From Alterirhizorhabdus solaris (GTDB taxonomy: Bacteria > Pseudomonadota > Alphaproteobacteria > Sphingomonadales > Sphingomonadaceae): a stretch of DNA of 32,156 nt. A program made the position numbers and the translations under genes. Under the pieces are notes generated by a model that saw only the letters and a list, made by a program, of their open reading frames with translations, searched no databases and was not told the DNA's origin. Positions within the stretch are counted from its first letter, which is position 1; each line of letters begins with the position of its first letter. Positions 7,108-14,794 of the stretch are shown in pieces. The stretch lies in assembly GCF_007785815.1 (NCBI RefSeq), contig NZ_VNIM01000045.1:1-32156 (forward strand), written 5' to 3'.

Positions 7108-7563
7108 GAAGGCGTTCACGCGCTCGTCGATGTCCTTGCACAGCTTCGAGACGCTCGACTTCGAAATGCCCGACATCCCCATCACCTGCACCAGATCGTC
7201 GACACGGCGGGTGCTGACACCGGCGATCCGGGCTTCCTGGATGACGCTGACCAGCGCCTTCTCCACCGTCTTGCGGGGCTCCAGGAAGCCGAGGAAGTAC
7301 GCGCCGGTGCGCAGCTTGGGGATCTTCAGGTCGAGCGTGCCCAGTCGGGTGTCGAGCGCCCGGTCGGGTGTCGAGCGCCCGGTCGCGATAGCCGTTGCGC
7401 CACGTGCTGCGCTCGCCTGATCGCTCGTGGCGGACGGCACCGATCAGGCCATCGACATCGGCCTCCATGATGTCTGCAGCACGCTCTCGGCGACGCTGCG
7501 CAGGAAATCGCCGTCTCCGGTCTTCGCCATCAACTCGGCAAGCGGTAGTCTGTCGTCGGTCAT
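7108..7563 (-). pseudogene. IS256-family (mutator type) transposase, frameshifted N-terminal half
   Basis: The ATG at 7563 gives MTDDRLPLAELMAKTGDGDF, then LRSVAESVLQ. The family sequence next continues MEADVDGLIGAVRHERSGER and STWRNGYRDR, but in another frame, which implies a 1-bp loss near 7470. At 7345-7385 an exact 19-bp tandem duplication shifts the frame back, and it then reads LDTRLGTLDLKIPKLRTGAY up to CKDIDERVNAF. There the match stops (7108), before the catalytic core. The two lesions nearly cancel (-1 and +19), but the wrong-frame stretch between them contains a TGA. The 3' half of the gene is missing, replaced at the IstA junction. Confidence 0.8.
7345..7385. repeat. Exact 19-bp tandem duplication
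   Basis: The unit TCGGGTGTCGAGCGCCCGG occurs back to back at 7345-7363 and 7364-7382, followed by the first three bases of a third copy. Removing one copy restores the expected IS256 reading RNGYRDRALDTRLGTLDLKI on the minus strand, so the duplication is secondary and not part of the original element. Confidence 0.9.
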
Positions 7564-7690
7564 CGGAAATTCCTCGGGTCAGGTTGAAGTCTGGAAACTC
7601 CACCATATCCGATGAGCCCGGTGGCCACCGTGACGCCGATGCACCGTCATCTACACCGGGAAATTACACCACGACCGCGGACGCTAACCA

Positions 7691-8269
7691 CAGATTCAGG
7701 CGCTCGACCTCGAGCAGCCGGTCCTGCCGATGATGCCCGGCATGCCAGAGCGCCGCACCCACAGCTATGTCCGCCACGGCACGACATCGCTGTTTGCGGC
7801 GCTCGACATCCTGTCCCGAGCGAACTCGAAGGGGCCTTCGGCTTCGTGATCGGCAAATGCTACAAGCGCCACCGGGCCGCCGAGTTTCTTGACTTCCTCA
7901 AGCAGATCGACGCGCAGGTGCCGCCCGACCTCGACGTCCACATCGTCATGGACAATTACGCGACCGATAAAAACCGCCCTCGTCCGGGCATGGCTCGCCC
8001 GCCGGCCACACTACCACGTCCATTCCACCCGACGTCCGCATCGTGGATCAACCAGGTCGAGCGCTGGTTTGCCGAACTCACCCACAAGCAGCCTCAGGCG
8101 TGGCGTCCATACCTCCACCCGCCAGCTCGAGAAGGACATTCGCTTTTTTATCGAACGGCACAACGAGAACCACAAGCCATACCGTTCGACGAAGTCGGCC
8201 GACGAGATCCTCGCCTCGGTAAAGCGCTTCTACCAAAGCGCAAAGCGTACCTTATGCGGCGAACTTTAG
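7691..8269 (+). pseudogene. IS630-family transposase, multiply frameshifted fragment
   Basis: The reading runs through alternating frames: [17 protein letters not shown] and [20 protein letters not shown], then [20 protein letters not shown] and DLDVHIVMDNYATDK, then PHYHVHST, then SASWINQVERWFAELTHKQ, then RRGVHTSTRQLEKDIRFFIE to the end CGEL*. This is the order of an IS630/Tc1-type DDE transposase, with VMDNYATDK holding the second Asp and NQVERWFAEL the third acidic residue. At least four frame changes are needed. The N-terminal helix-turn-helix part and the first Asp region are cut off at the IS256 end. It is nonfunctional. Confidence 0.8.
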
Positions 8270-8329
8270 ATTCAGATGAGTAGAATTTAAAGCGACAAGT
8301 CACCGACTCGCATGCACCACCTGACCCCT

Positions 8330-9463
8330 TCAGAGCACGCAGCCCGGCCCCAGTGCTAGCACGGCCTTGCCGACGAGCATCTTTGTCCCCGCAGGCACCG
8401 TCAGCTCGCACGCGCCCACGGTGATGTCCGCCGGCGTCTCCGCATTCTCGATCTGGAAAATCGGCGCGGTTGTAGTGCTACGCGCGATCAGCCGTTCGAT
8501 GCGGATGCGGCGCGCACCCTGTACCTGAATGTGCGACGCCGCGCCGCTGCCCGGCTGGCCGGGGTTGATGCTGGTCAGTGTGCCGTGGCTCTGGTCAGCC
8601 CACAGCTTGTAGCTACGCCGGTTGCGCTCCGCGACGGTGTGGTCGAGCTGAAACGTCGGACTCTTGATGTCGAAGCCCGCATCCGAATTGTCCGCCGCAT
8701 ACGCAAGACGGATCACGCCGTCGCGGTAGCCGCGCTCCACCGAGAAGCCGTCGCCGTTGAGGAACCTGCAACCGACCGAGCGGATGCCGGTGACGCTTAC
8801 CCGCTCGATCAGCCACGGGCCGCCGGTGTCGCCAGTCGCCTTGCCCGCCAGCGCGACCCCCTCGGGCACCTTCTTGCAGTTATCGTTCGGCCGGGTCGCG
8901 ACGATCTTCACGTCACTGATCGTGCCCGACGACGCACCGCGAACTAGAATGCCGCCGGGGCCGTTGTCCAGCATCTGCACGCGTGCGATCGTCAGATTCG
9001 GTGCCTGATCGCCGAACTGGTAGGCGCGCAGCAGATACGTTGCCCCCGTGGTCGACACGTCGGAGACGACGAGGCCGGGCGCGATCCCGTCGACCCGCCC
9101 CAGCGTGCCCAGCCCCGACACCGCCAGCCCGCGCATGCCGTAGCCCGCCTTCATGATCTTAGTGGAGCGGAGAGAGGCCGCCTGCCGGGCAAGCTGCGGG
9201 GCGGCGGCCGTGATAGCCCCGGACGCCGGCGTGGCGGCCGCCTCGGCACATGCATCGGCAAGCCGCCCGCGCGGCCGGGAAATGCCATCCGCGTCGCACC
9301 GCCCCAGCGCAGCCGACATCGCCTTGCCGATAGCGGAGCCGGCAACGGCCGGGATCTTGCCATCCTGCCCGGCAGGCGAGATCCCGGGCGATTGGGCGGA
9401 GACGAGCGCCGAAACGGCGAGTGCCCATGCCAAGGGGAGAAAGGTGTTCATACTCCACCGCAT
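8330..9463 (-). CDS. Secreted right-handed beta-helix protein
   Basis: The protein has 377 residues. MRWSMNTFLPLAWALAVSALVSAQS is a standard Sec signal peptide with cleavage after about residue 24; the ATG at 9463 has AGGAAG close upstream. The mature part, from about residue 105, is made of short strands with regular Gly/Asn/Asp turns (for example GLVVSDVSTTGATYLL, ISDVKIVATRPNDN, WLIERVSVTGIRSV, IRIERLIARSTT), the pattern of a parallel beta-helix as in pectate-lyase-like polysaccharide enzymes. Two Cys pairs may form disulfides. It is divergent from ugd across a 489-bp gap, so it probably belongs to the polysaccharide locus as a periplasmic or secreted lyase or binding protein. No catalytic motif is recognised. 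IS630 debris ends about 40 bp beyond its stop. Confidence 0.8.
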   Translation of the reverse strand: MRWSMNTFLPLAWALAVSALVSAQSPGISPAGQDGKIPAVAGSAIGKAMSAALGRCDADGISRPRGRLADACAEAAATPASGAITAAAPQLARQAASLRSTKIMKAGYGMRGLAVSGLGTLGRVDGIAPGLVVSDVSTTGATYLLRAYQFGDQAPNLTIARVQMLDNGPGGILVRGASSGTISDVKIVATRPNDNCKKVPEGVALAGKATGDTGGPWLIERVSVTGIRSVGCRFLNGDGFSVERGYRDGVIRLAYAADNSDAGFDIKSPTFQLDHTVAERNRRSYKLWADQSHGTLTSINPGQPGSGAASHIQVQGARRIRIERLIARSTTTAPIFQIENAETPADITVGACELTVPAGTKMLVGKAVLALGPGCVL

Positions 9464-9952
9464 GCTTTCTTCCTATGCGATAAACCGGATCCGATCCAGC
9501 CGACGCCGTTGTGACGACGTTCGGCGGACAAGGCCATGCCCACGCTCTCCGATTTCCCGGCCTCGCATCGCCATCCCGCAAGGCCGCTGCGGCCACGTCG
9601 AACCTGATCCCAAAAACCGGGGATTCTCCTTGAGGCGAAACGCGAACCGGCGACCGGCATGGCCATCCGGGGGCGAGACGCCGACATCCGCATCACCGGA
9701 CGACGCACTATACATGGCGCGCGGATTGCGGATGGACGGCCCCGCCACCGGAAACAGGCGCATAGCACGCCGTGCAAACGCCCCCTCGCTTTTTCCGGTC
9801 GGCACCACCTTGGCATTGACCAACCCGACGGACGAAGGCATCTCAACCGAAATTTAGCGTGTTGCAGCGCAAAAGAACGATCGGATTCCGGTTGCCCGGC
9901 TATCTTCGTCGAGGGGTTTGCCGGTCCGGCCCTGCCAGGGAGTTTACGAACG
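9464..9952. other. Divergent intergenic region before ugd
   Basis: This 489-bp gap separates the minus-strand beta-helix gene from ugd. Frames that run through it are Arg/Ser/Pro-rich and unlike proteins. It must carry the outward promoters of both units, but no -35/-10 or operator can be named with confidence. AGGGAG at 9938-9943 is a plausible ugd ribosome-binding site (9 nt from the ATG). Confidence 0.4.
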
Positions 9953-11254
9953 ATGCGCGTTGCTATGATAGGCTCGGGGTATGTGGGTCTCGTATCGGGA
10001 GCCTGCTTTGCCGATTTCGGCCACGAGGTGACCTGCGTTGACAAGGACGAGCGCAAGATCGCCGCCCTGCACGCGAACGTCATGCCCATCTACGAGCCGG
10101 GCCTCGACGGCCTGGTATCGCGCAACGTCTCGTCCGGGCGGCTGGCCTTCACCACCAGTCTGGCTGAGGGCGTGGCGGACAAGGACGCGGTGTTCATCGC
10201 CGTCGGCACCCCGTCGCGCCGCGGCGACGGCCATGCCGACCTAAGCTACGTCTATGCGGCGGCGAAGGAGATCGCAACCGCGCTGACCGGCTTCACTGTC
10301 ATCGTCACCAAATCGACCGTGCCCGTTGGCACCGGCGACGAGGTGGAGCGGATCATCCGCGAGGCCAACCCGGATGCCGAGTTCGCCGTCGTCTCCAACC
10401 CCGAATTCCTGCGCGAGGGCGCCGCGATCGACGATTTCAAGCGGCCCGACCGTATCGTCGTGGGCGGCCACGATGCGCGCGGCATGGAGGTGATGCGCAA
10501 CATCTACCGCCCGATCAGCCTGAACCGTGCGCCGATCGTCGAGATGTCGCGGCGCGGGGCCGAGCTAACGAAATACGCCGGCAACGCCTTCCTCGCCACC
10601 AAGATCACCTTCATCAACGAGATCGCCGACCTGTGCGAAAAGGTGGGCGCCGACGTGCAGGAGGTGGCGCGCGGCATCGGGCTGGACAACCGCATCGGAT
10701 CGAAGTTCCTCCATGCAGGGCCGGGCTACGGCGGCTCTTGCTTCCCCAAGGATACGCTGGCGCTGCTAAAGACCAGCCAAGAGTACGATGCCCCCCAGCG
10801 CATCGTGGAAGCGGTCGTCGCGGTGAACGACAACCGCAAGCGCGCGATGGGCCGCAAGGTCATCCATGCGATGGGCGGCGAGGTGCGCGGCAAAACGGTG
10901 GCCGTGCTCGGCCTGACGTTCAAGCCGAACACCGACGACATGCGCGATTCCCCCGCCATCGCGGTGATCCAGACGTTGCAGGATGCGGGCGCGACCATCC
11001 AAGCGTTCGACCCGGAGGGCATAGAACAGGCGAAGCCGCTGCTCCAGAACGTGACCTACGCGACCGGCCCCTACGAGGCGATGGAAAATGCCGACGCGCT
11101 GGTGATCGTGACCGAGTGGGACGCGTTCCGCGCGCTGGATTTCGACCGGGTCCGGGGGCTGCTGTCCTCGCCGGTGCTGGTCGATCTGCGAAACATCTAC
11201 AACCCGGCCGAGATGCAGGCGCTCGGCTTCGTTTATAGCGGCATCGGCAGGTGA
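9953..11254 (+). CDS. ugd: UDP-glucose 6-dehydrogenase
   Basis: The 433-residue enzyme oxidises UDP-glucose to UDP-glucuronate with 2 NAD+ in the cytoplasm. The N-terminal Rossmann loop is GSGYVGLVSGACFADFGHEV (8-27). Other family marks are VFIAVGTPS, TKSTVPVGT, NPEFLREGAAIDDF and KYAGNAFLATKITFINE. The catalytic Cys lies in GPGYGGSCFPKD (Cys263). The C-terminal domain has GLTFKPNTDDMRDSP and ends at the usual length. The frame is open further upstream, but that extension is Arg-rich and has no homology, so the ATG at 9953 (RMVAMIGSGYVGL-type start: MRVAMIGSGYVGL) is chosen. Its stop overlaps the next gene's GTG by 4 bp (GTGA), so the two are translationally coupled. Its product feeds the 4-epimerase and the locus glycosyltransferases. 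Confidence 0.97.
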   Translation: MRVAMIGSGYVGLVSGACFADFGHEVTCVDKDERKIAALHANVMPIYEPGLDGLVSRNVSSGRLAFTTSLAEGVADKDAVFIAVGTPSRRGDGHADLSYVYAAAKEIATALTGFTVIVTKSTVPVGTGDEVERIIREANPDAEFAVVSNPEFLREGAAIDDFKRPDRIVVGGHDARGMEVMRNIYRPISLNRAPIVEMSRRGAELTKYAGNAFLATKITFINEIADLCEKVGADVQEVARGIGLDNRIGSKFLHAGPGYGGSCFPKDTLALLKTSQEYDAPQRIVEAVVAVNDNRKRAMGRKVIHAMGGEVRGKTVAVLGLTFKPNTDDMRDSPAIAVIQTLQDAGATIQAFDPEGIEQAKPLLQNVTYATGPYEAMENADALVIVTEWDAFRALDFDRVRGLLSSPVLVDLRNIYNPAEMQALGFVYSGIGR

Positions 11255-12231
11255 GTCGTTCCGATCCGGTTCTGGTGACCGGCGCGGCCGGCTTCATCGG
11301 TCATGCGACGGCGCATCGCCTGCTCCGGCGCGGCGAGCGGGTGATCGGCATCGACAATTTGAACGATTATTACGATCCGGCACTAAAGGAAGCACGGCTG
11401 AAGACCTTCGACGGTCTCGACGGCTTCACCTTCCACCGCCTCGATATCGCCGATGCGCAGGGCGTCGCCCGCCTTATCCGTGAGAACGGGGTGGTCCGCG
11501 TCGTCCATCTCGCCGCGCAGGCGGGCGTGCGCTATTCGATCGAGAACCCGTTCGCATACGAACGCTCGAACCTTGCAGGGCACCTCGCGCTGCTGGAGGC
11601 CAGCCGGCACGCGCCAGGGTTCGAGCATATCGTCTATGCCTCGTCATCGTCCGTCTACGGCGACAAGCCGATGGGCGGCGAAGGCTTCACCGAGGAGGAG
11701 CCGGCGATCAGCCCGGTCTCGCTCTACGCAGCGACTAAACGCGCGTGCGAACTGATGAGCGAGGCCTATGCGAAACTCTATCGCTTCCCGCAGACCGGCC
11801 TGCGCTTCTTTACCGTGTACGGGCCGTGGGGCCGGCCCGACATGGCCTATTTCGGCTTCACGCAGAAGATGCTTGCCGGCGAACCGATCGAGGTGTTCGG
11901 CGAGGGCCGCATGGCGCGCGACTTCACATATATTGACGATATCGTCGACGGCGTCGTCGGCGCGCTCGACCACCCACCCGCGGCAGGCGATCACCGCGTG
12001 TTGAACATCGGCGACAGCCGGCCGGTCGGGCTGATGGCCATGATCGAGGCGCTGGAGGACGCGCTGGGGCGGAAGGCGGAAAAGATAATGAAGCCGATGC
12101 AACCCGGCGACGTGACCGCTACCTATGCGGACGTCACGAAACTGCGCGAGCTGACCGGCTACCACCCGCAGGTGATGCTCGAAGACGGGCTGAAGCGTTT
12201 CGCCGACTGGTATCGCGATTTCTACGGCTGA
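11251..12231 (+). CDS. UDP-glucuronate 4-epimerase (extended SDR)
   Basis: The 326-residue protein interconverts UDP-glucuronate and UDP-galacturonate using bound NAD+. The dinucleotide loop GAAGFIG (about 11-17) follows the N-terminal strand, and GIDNLNDYYDPALKEARL is the marker typical of this subfamily. HLAAQAGVRYSIENP, the catalytic SSSSVYG region and YAATK (Tyr159, Lys163) follow; TVYGPWGRPDMAYFGFTQKM is also diagnostic. The GTG start overlaps the ugd stop (GTGA), an arrangement that couples production of UDP-GlcA and UDP-GalA. A hairpin terminator lies 33 bp downstream. The main alternative within the family would be a UDP-glucose/GlcNAc 4-epimerase, less likely given the motifs and the ugd partner. 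Confidence 0.92.
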   Translation: MSRSDPVLVTGAAGFIGHATAHRLLRRGERVIGIDNLNDYYDPALKEARLKTFDGLDGFTFHRLDIADAQGVARLIRENGVVRVVHLAAQAGVRYSIENPFAYERSNLAGHLALLEASRHAPGFEHIVYASSSSVYGDKPMGGEGFTEEEPAISPVSLYAATKRACELMSEAYAKLYRFPQTGLRFFTVYGPWGRPDMAYFGFTQKMLAGEPIEVFGEGRMARDFTYIDDIVDGVVGALDHPPAAGDHRVLNIGDSRPVGLMAMIEALEDALGRKAEKIMKPMQPGDVTATYADVTKLRELTGYHPQVMLEDGLKRFADWYRDFYG

Positions 12232-12264
12232 GCGATGATGCATCATCCGCCGGCAGCCGAAACA

Positions 12265-12297
12265 GGTCGCACCCGCTCCTTCGATACGGGTGCGACC
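12265..12297 (+). terminator. Hairpin terminator after the ugd-epimerase pair
   Basis: A perfect 11-bp stem (GGTCGCACCCG and CGGGTGCGACC) surrounds an 11-nt loop and is followed by GTTTCAT. The stem extends further with GAAAC and GTTTC around one bulge. The T-tract is short, so termination may be partial. It separates the sugar-nucleotide pair from the glycosyltransferase gene downstream. Confidence 0.7.
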
Positions 12298-12419
12298 GTT
12301 TCATAGCGGGAAGCACGGCAGATTGATCGTCGAGTAGACAGCCCCGCCGCCGCCCGATATGTACGGTGGATCGAGCGCGCGTTATAGAAACATTTACCAT
12401 TGCCGAAGACTTTGGCGAG

Positions 12420-12539
12420 ATGAAGAACATGACCAGCGTTGCCGACACATCGAGCATATTGCCATTACCGTTTCGCCTTGGCGCGATGACACGATGGGTG
12501 CATGACCGGCCGACGCGCTCGTCGTCGGCTTTGCTTTGA
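12420..12539 (+). CDS. Possible 39-residue leader ORF coupled to the GT4 gene
   Basis: An ATG at 12420 opens a 39-codon frame (MKNMTSVADTSSILPLPFRL, then GAMTRWVHDR and a Ser-rich end). Its TGA overlaps the TTG proposed as the start of the next gene (TTGA, 12536-12539), like the GTGA overlaps elsewhere in this locus. A weak GGCGAG lies directly before the ATG. It could be a leader peptide that delivers ribosomes to the TTG start, or chance. No family is recognised. Confidence 0.3.
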   Translation: MKNMTSVADTSSILPLPFRLGAMTRWVHDRPTRSSSALL

Positions 12540-13840
12540 ATATTCTGCCCCGTCCTGACGCCTTGGTACGGCAAGCTGCGAAGCCGCCGGCTCGCGATGT
12601 GGCCTCGCGTCATGCCGGGCGGGCGGTGTGCCCCGCTGCCGCGCCCGCAGGCCGGCCGCGCATCGTGTTCGTGATGAACTCGATTTTGACCGGTGGCGCG
12701 GAACGCGCGCTCGGCACCATGCTGCGGACGGCGAACGGGCGCCTGAACCAGTATGAGATCCATCTCGTGCTGCTGGACAGGGAGCCTGACCGACGGAAGA
12801 TGCCGCAGGTCGACCAGCGCCACTGCCTCGATGCGGGCGGCAGCCTGTGGCGGAGCGCCGCACGGCTGGACCGGCTGCTCAAACGGTTGAAGCCCGATCT
12901 GGTCGTCAGCCTGCTGGTGCGCTCCAACTATGCCTGCGCGCTCGTCGGGCCGCGCCACGCGAAGGCGACCGTGCTGTGCGAGCGGATGCACCTCGGCTCC
13001 CATCTGGCGGGACGTTACCGGGGCATGAAGCTGGCGGCGCTGCGCCTGATGCCGCGGCTGTTCTACCGGCGGGCGACCCGGGTGCTGGGCGTATCGGAAG
13101 GCGTGCGCCGAGATCTGGTGGACCATTTCGGTGTGCCGGAAACGCTGACCGGCACCATTCCCAACGGCTATTATCTCGACGAGATCGTCGCGGCGGGTGC
13201 GCAGGCCCCGGCGATCCCGCTGCCGCCCGACTATATCGTGGCCGTCGGGCGTCTGGTCCGCGCAAAGGGTTTCTCGCTGCTGATCGAGGCCTATCACCGG
13301 GCCGATCCGCCCGTGCCCCTGCTGATCCTGGGCGAAGGGACCGAGCGGGCGGCGTTGCAGGCCGACATCGACCGGCGCGGGCTTGGCGCACGCATACGCC
13401 TGCTCGGCTTTCTGGAAGATCCGTTCACCATCGTGTCGCGCGCGCAGTTCCTCGTCTCGGCTTCGCATAATGAGGGGTTTCCCAATGCGATCGCCGAGGC
13501 GATGGTACTCGGACGGCCGGTGCTGGCCAGCGACTGCCCGTCCGGGCCTGCCGAGCTGCTCGGCGGTCGGTCCGGCGGGCCGGGCATCGTGATCGAGGCA
13601 CCGAACGGCCTGATCGTCCCCGATCACGATGTCGACGCGCTGAGCGCGGGTCTGCGCCGGCTGACAGGCGACGCGGCACTGCGCGACAGGCTCGGCGCGG
13701 CGGCACGCAGACGGATGCAGGATTTCAGCGTGGGCAGCGTCACCAGCCGTTACTGGGATATCTTCGATCGGCTGATCGGCCTGTCGCCCGCCGACGCCTG
13801 CGATCAGCCGCCCCGGCCTGCCAAGCGGTCACGGCGCTGA
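12536..13840 (+). CDS. GT4-family glycosyltransferase
   Basis: The protein has up to 434 residues with a GT-B fold. After a ~42-residue low-complexity lead, the N-terminal domain opens PRIVFVMNSILTGGAERALG, the nucleotide-sugar transferase start with the GG loop. The C-terminal domain has VGRLVRAKGFSLLIEAYHRA, ILGEGTERAAL and the GT4 signature SHNEGFPNAIAEAMVLGRPV with the E-x7-E pair. It transfers a sugar from a nucleotide donor to the growing polysaccharide repeat at the cytoplasmic face; donor and acceptor are not deducible. The TTG start has no clear ribosome-binding site but overlaps the stop of a 39-codon ORF. In-frame GTG codons at about 12599 and 12629 are alternatives and would remove most of the lead. 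Its end overlaps the convergent GT2 gene by 37 bp. Confidence 0.85.
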   Translation: MNILPRPDALVRQAAKPPARDVASRHAGRAVCPAAAPAGRPRIVFVMNSILTGGAERALGTMLRTANGRLNQYEIHLVLLDREPDRRKMPQVDQRHCLDAGGSLWRSAARLDRLLKRLKPDLVVSLLVRSNYACALVGPRHAKATVLCERMHLGSHLAGRYRGMKLAALRLMPRLFYRRATRVLGVSEGVRRDLVDHFGVPETLTGTIPNGYYLDEIVAAGAQAPAIPLPPDYIVAVGRLVRAKGFSLLIEAYHRADPPVPLLILGEGTERAALQADIDRRGLGARIRLLGFLEDPFTIVSRAQFLVSASHNEGFPNAIAEAMVLGRPVLASDCPSGPAELLGGRSGGPGIVIEAPNGLIVPDHDVDALSAGLRRLTGDAALRDRLGAAARRRMQDFSVGSVTSRYWDIFDRLIGLSPADACDQPPRPAKRSRR

Positions 13841-14781
13841 TGCCCCCTGCGACGGAGCGCGCGTAGCAGGGCCTTGGGCAGGTAGATCGAGGCGAGCAGA
13901 GTGGCGATCGCAGACGGCGGCGCGGGCCACAGAAGGTCGCGAACCCCGAAGGCCGGCCGCCCCTCGCCCGGCATCGTCCAGCGCGCGTAGAGCATGATTT
14001 CCTGATTGGCGAGCCGGCGAAGCCGCCGCCGCCCCCCCGGTGCGGCACCACGCGCCAGCGCACGGACAGTGACCACCAGACATGGCAGATGGCGCGTGCC
14101 GGTGCGGTCGGTCAGCTTGTCGGCCGCCTCGCGGCGGAAGTCGGCGGTGCTGCGCGGCAGGAAGGCGAGGCCGCCGCCGGCAACCGCGCGCAGCCACATA
14201 TCCTTGTCCCCGCCCCGCGCCGCCCGGCCCGCCGGAAAACCGCCCGTCGCCAGCAGCAGATCACGCCGGATCGCGACCGCGCCCGTCCACATCGGACAGT
14301 GCCCCGCCGCCAGCCATCCGTCGAGGAAGCCGTCCAGATCCGTGAGAAAGGCTTGCGTGCCGGCGAACCGGCCTGCCGCCGTGTCCGGCTCGGTACGGTC
14401 GTGGAATCGGTGGGTGTAGCGGGTGGCGAGGCAGCCGGCGGCGGGAAACCGCGCCGCCAGCGAGGCAAGCGCGGCGAGATGATCGGGATGCCACAGATCG
14501 TCCCCGTCCAGAAAGGCGATCCATTGGGCGGACGCGGCGGCGGCGGCGGCGTTGCGCGCCGCATAGCCGCCCGCGCCGGGCACCGCGCGGCGCAGCAGCA
14601 GCAGGCGCGGATCGGCGCAGGCAGCGACGATCGCCGGGCCGTCGTCGGTCGAGGCATCGTCCACCACGACGATCTCGTCCGCCGGCAGCGTCTGTGCGAG
14701 AACGCTGGCCAGCGCCGCGCCGATCTCCGACCCCTTGTTATGGAGCGGGATCACGACCGCGAAGCGCGGCGGCGGCGTCAC
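13804..14781 (-). CDS. GT2-family glycosyltransferase
   Basis: The 325-residue GT-A enzyme starts at a GTG (MTPPPRFAVVIPLHNKG) with GGAG 4 nt upstream, 13 nt after the previous gene's stop; the frame is open further upstream but only as a shadow of that gene. Key parts are VVVDDASTDDGPAIV (39-52) for nucleotide binding and AFLDGDDLWHPDHL (metal-binding Asp residues at 92-95), then GGDKDMWLRAV as the acceptor-side ED-like motif. The C-terminal 80 residues are basic and hydrophobic and may sit on the membrane. It is the last gene of the minus-strand operon and overlaps the convergent GT4. It is strikingly similar to the GT2 that begins at 31838. Confidence 0.88.
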   Translation of the reverse strand: MTPPPRFAVVIPLHNKGSEIGAALASVLAQTLPADEIVVVDDASTDDGPAIVAACADPRLLLLRRAVPGAGGYAARNAAAAAASAQWIAFLDGDDLWHPDHLAALASLAARFPAAGCLATRYTHRFHDRTEPDTAAGRFAGTQAFLTDLDGFLDGWLAAGHCPMWTGAVAIRRDLLLATGGFPAGRAARGGDKDMWLRAVAGGGLAFLPRSTADFRREAADKLTDRTGTRHLPCLVVTVRALARGAAPGGRRRLRRLANQEIMLYARWTMPGEGRPAFGVRDLLWPAPPSAIATLLASIYLPKALLRALRRRGHQRRDRLAGRGG

Positions 14782-14794
14782 CTGCTCCGCCGGG

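Noticed and set aside
9659-9952. Upstream extension of the ugd frame
   Set aside because: The extra 98 codons are Arg/Gly/Pro-rich; homologs start at the Rossmann strand MRVAMIGSGYVGL.
12134-13627. Minus-strand 497-codon frame opposite the GT4 gene
   Set aside because: Composition is Arg/Gln/His-rich without motifs, and it spans the terminator and the intergenic gap.
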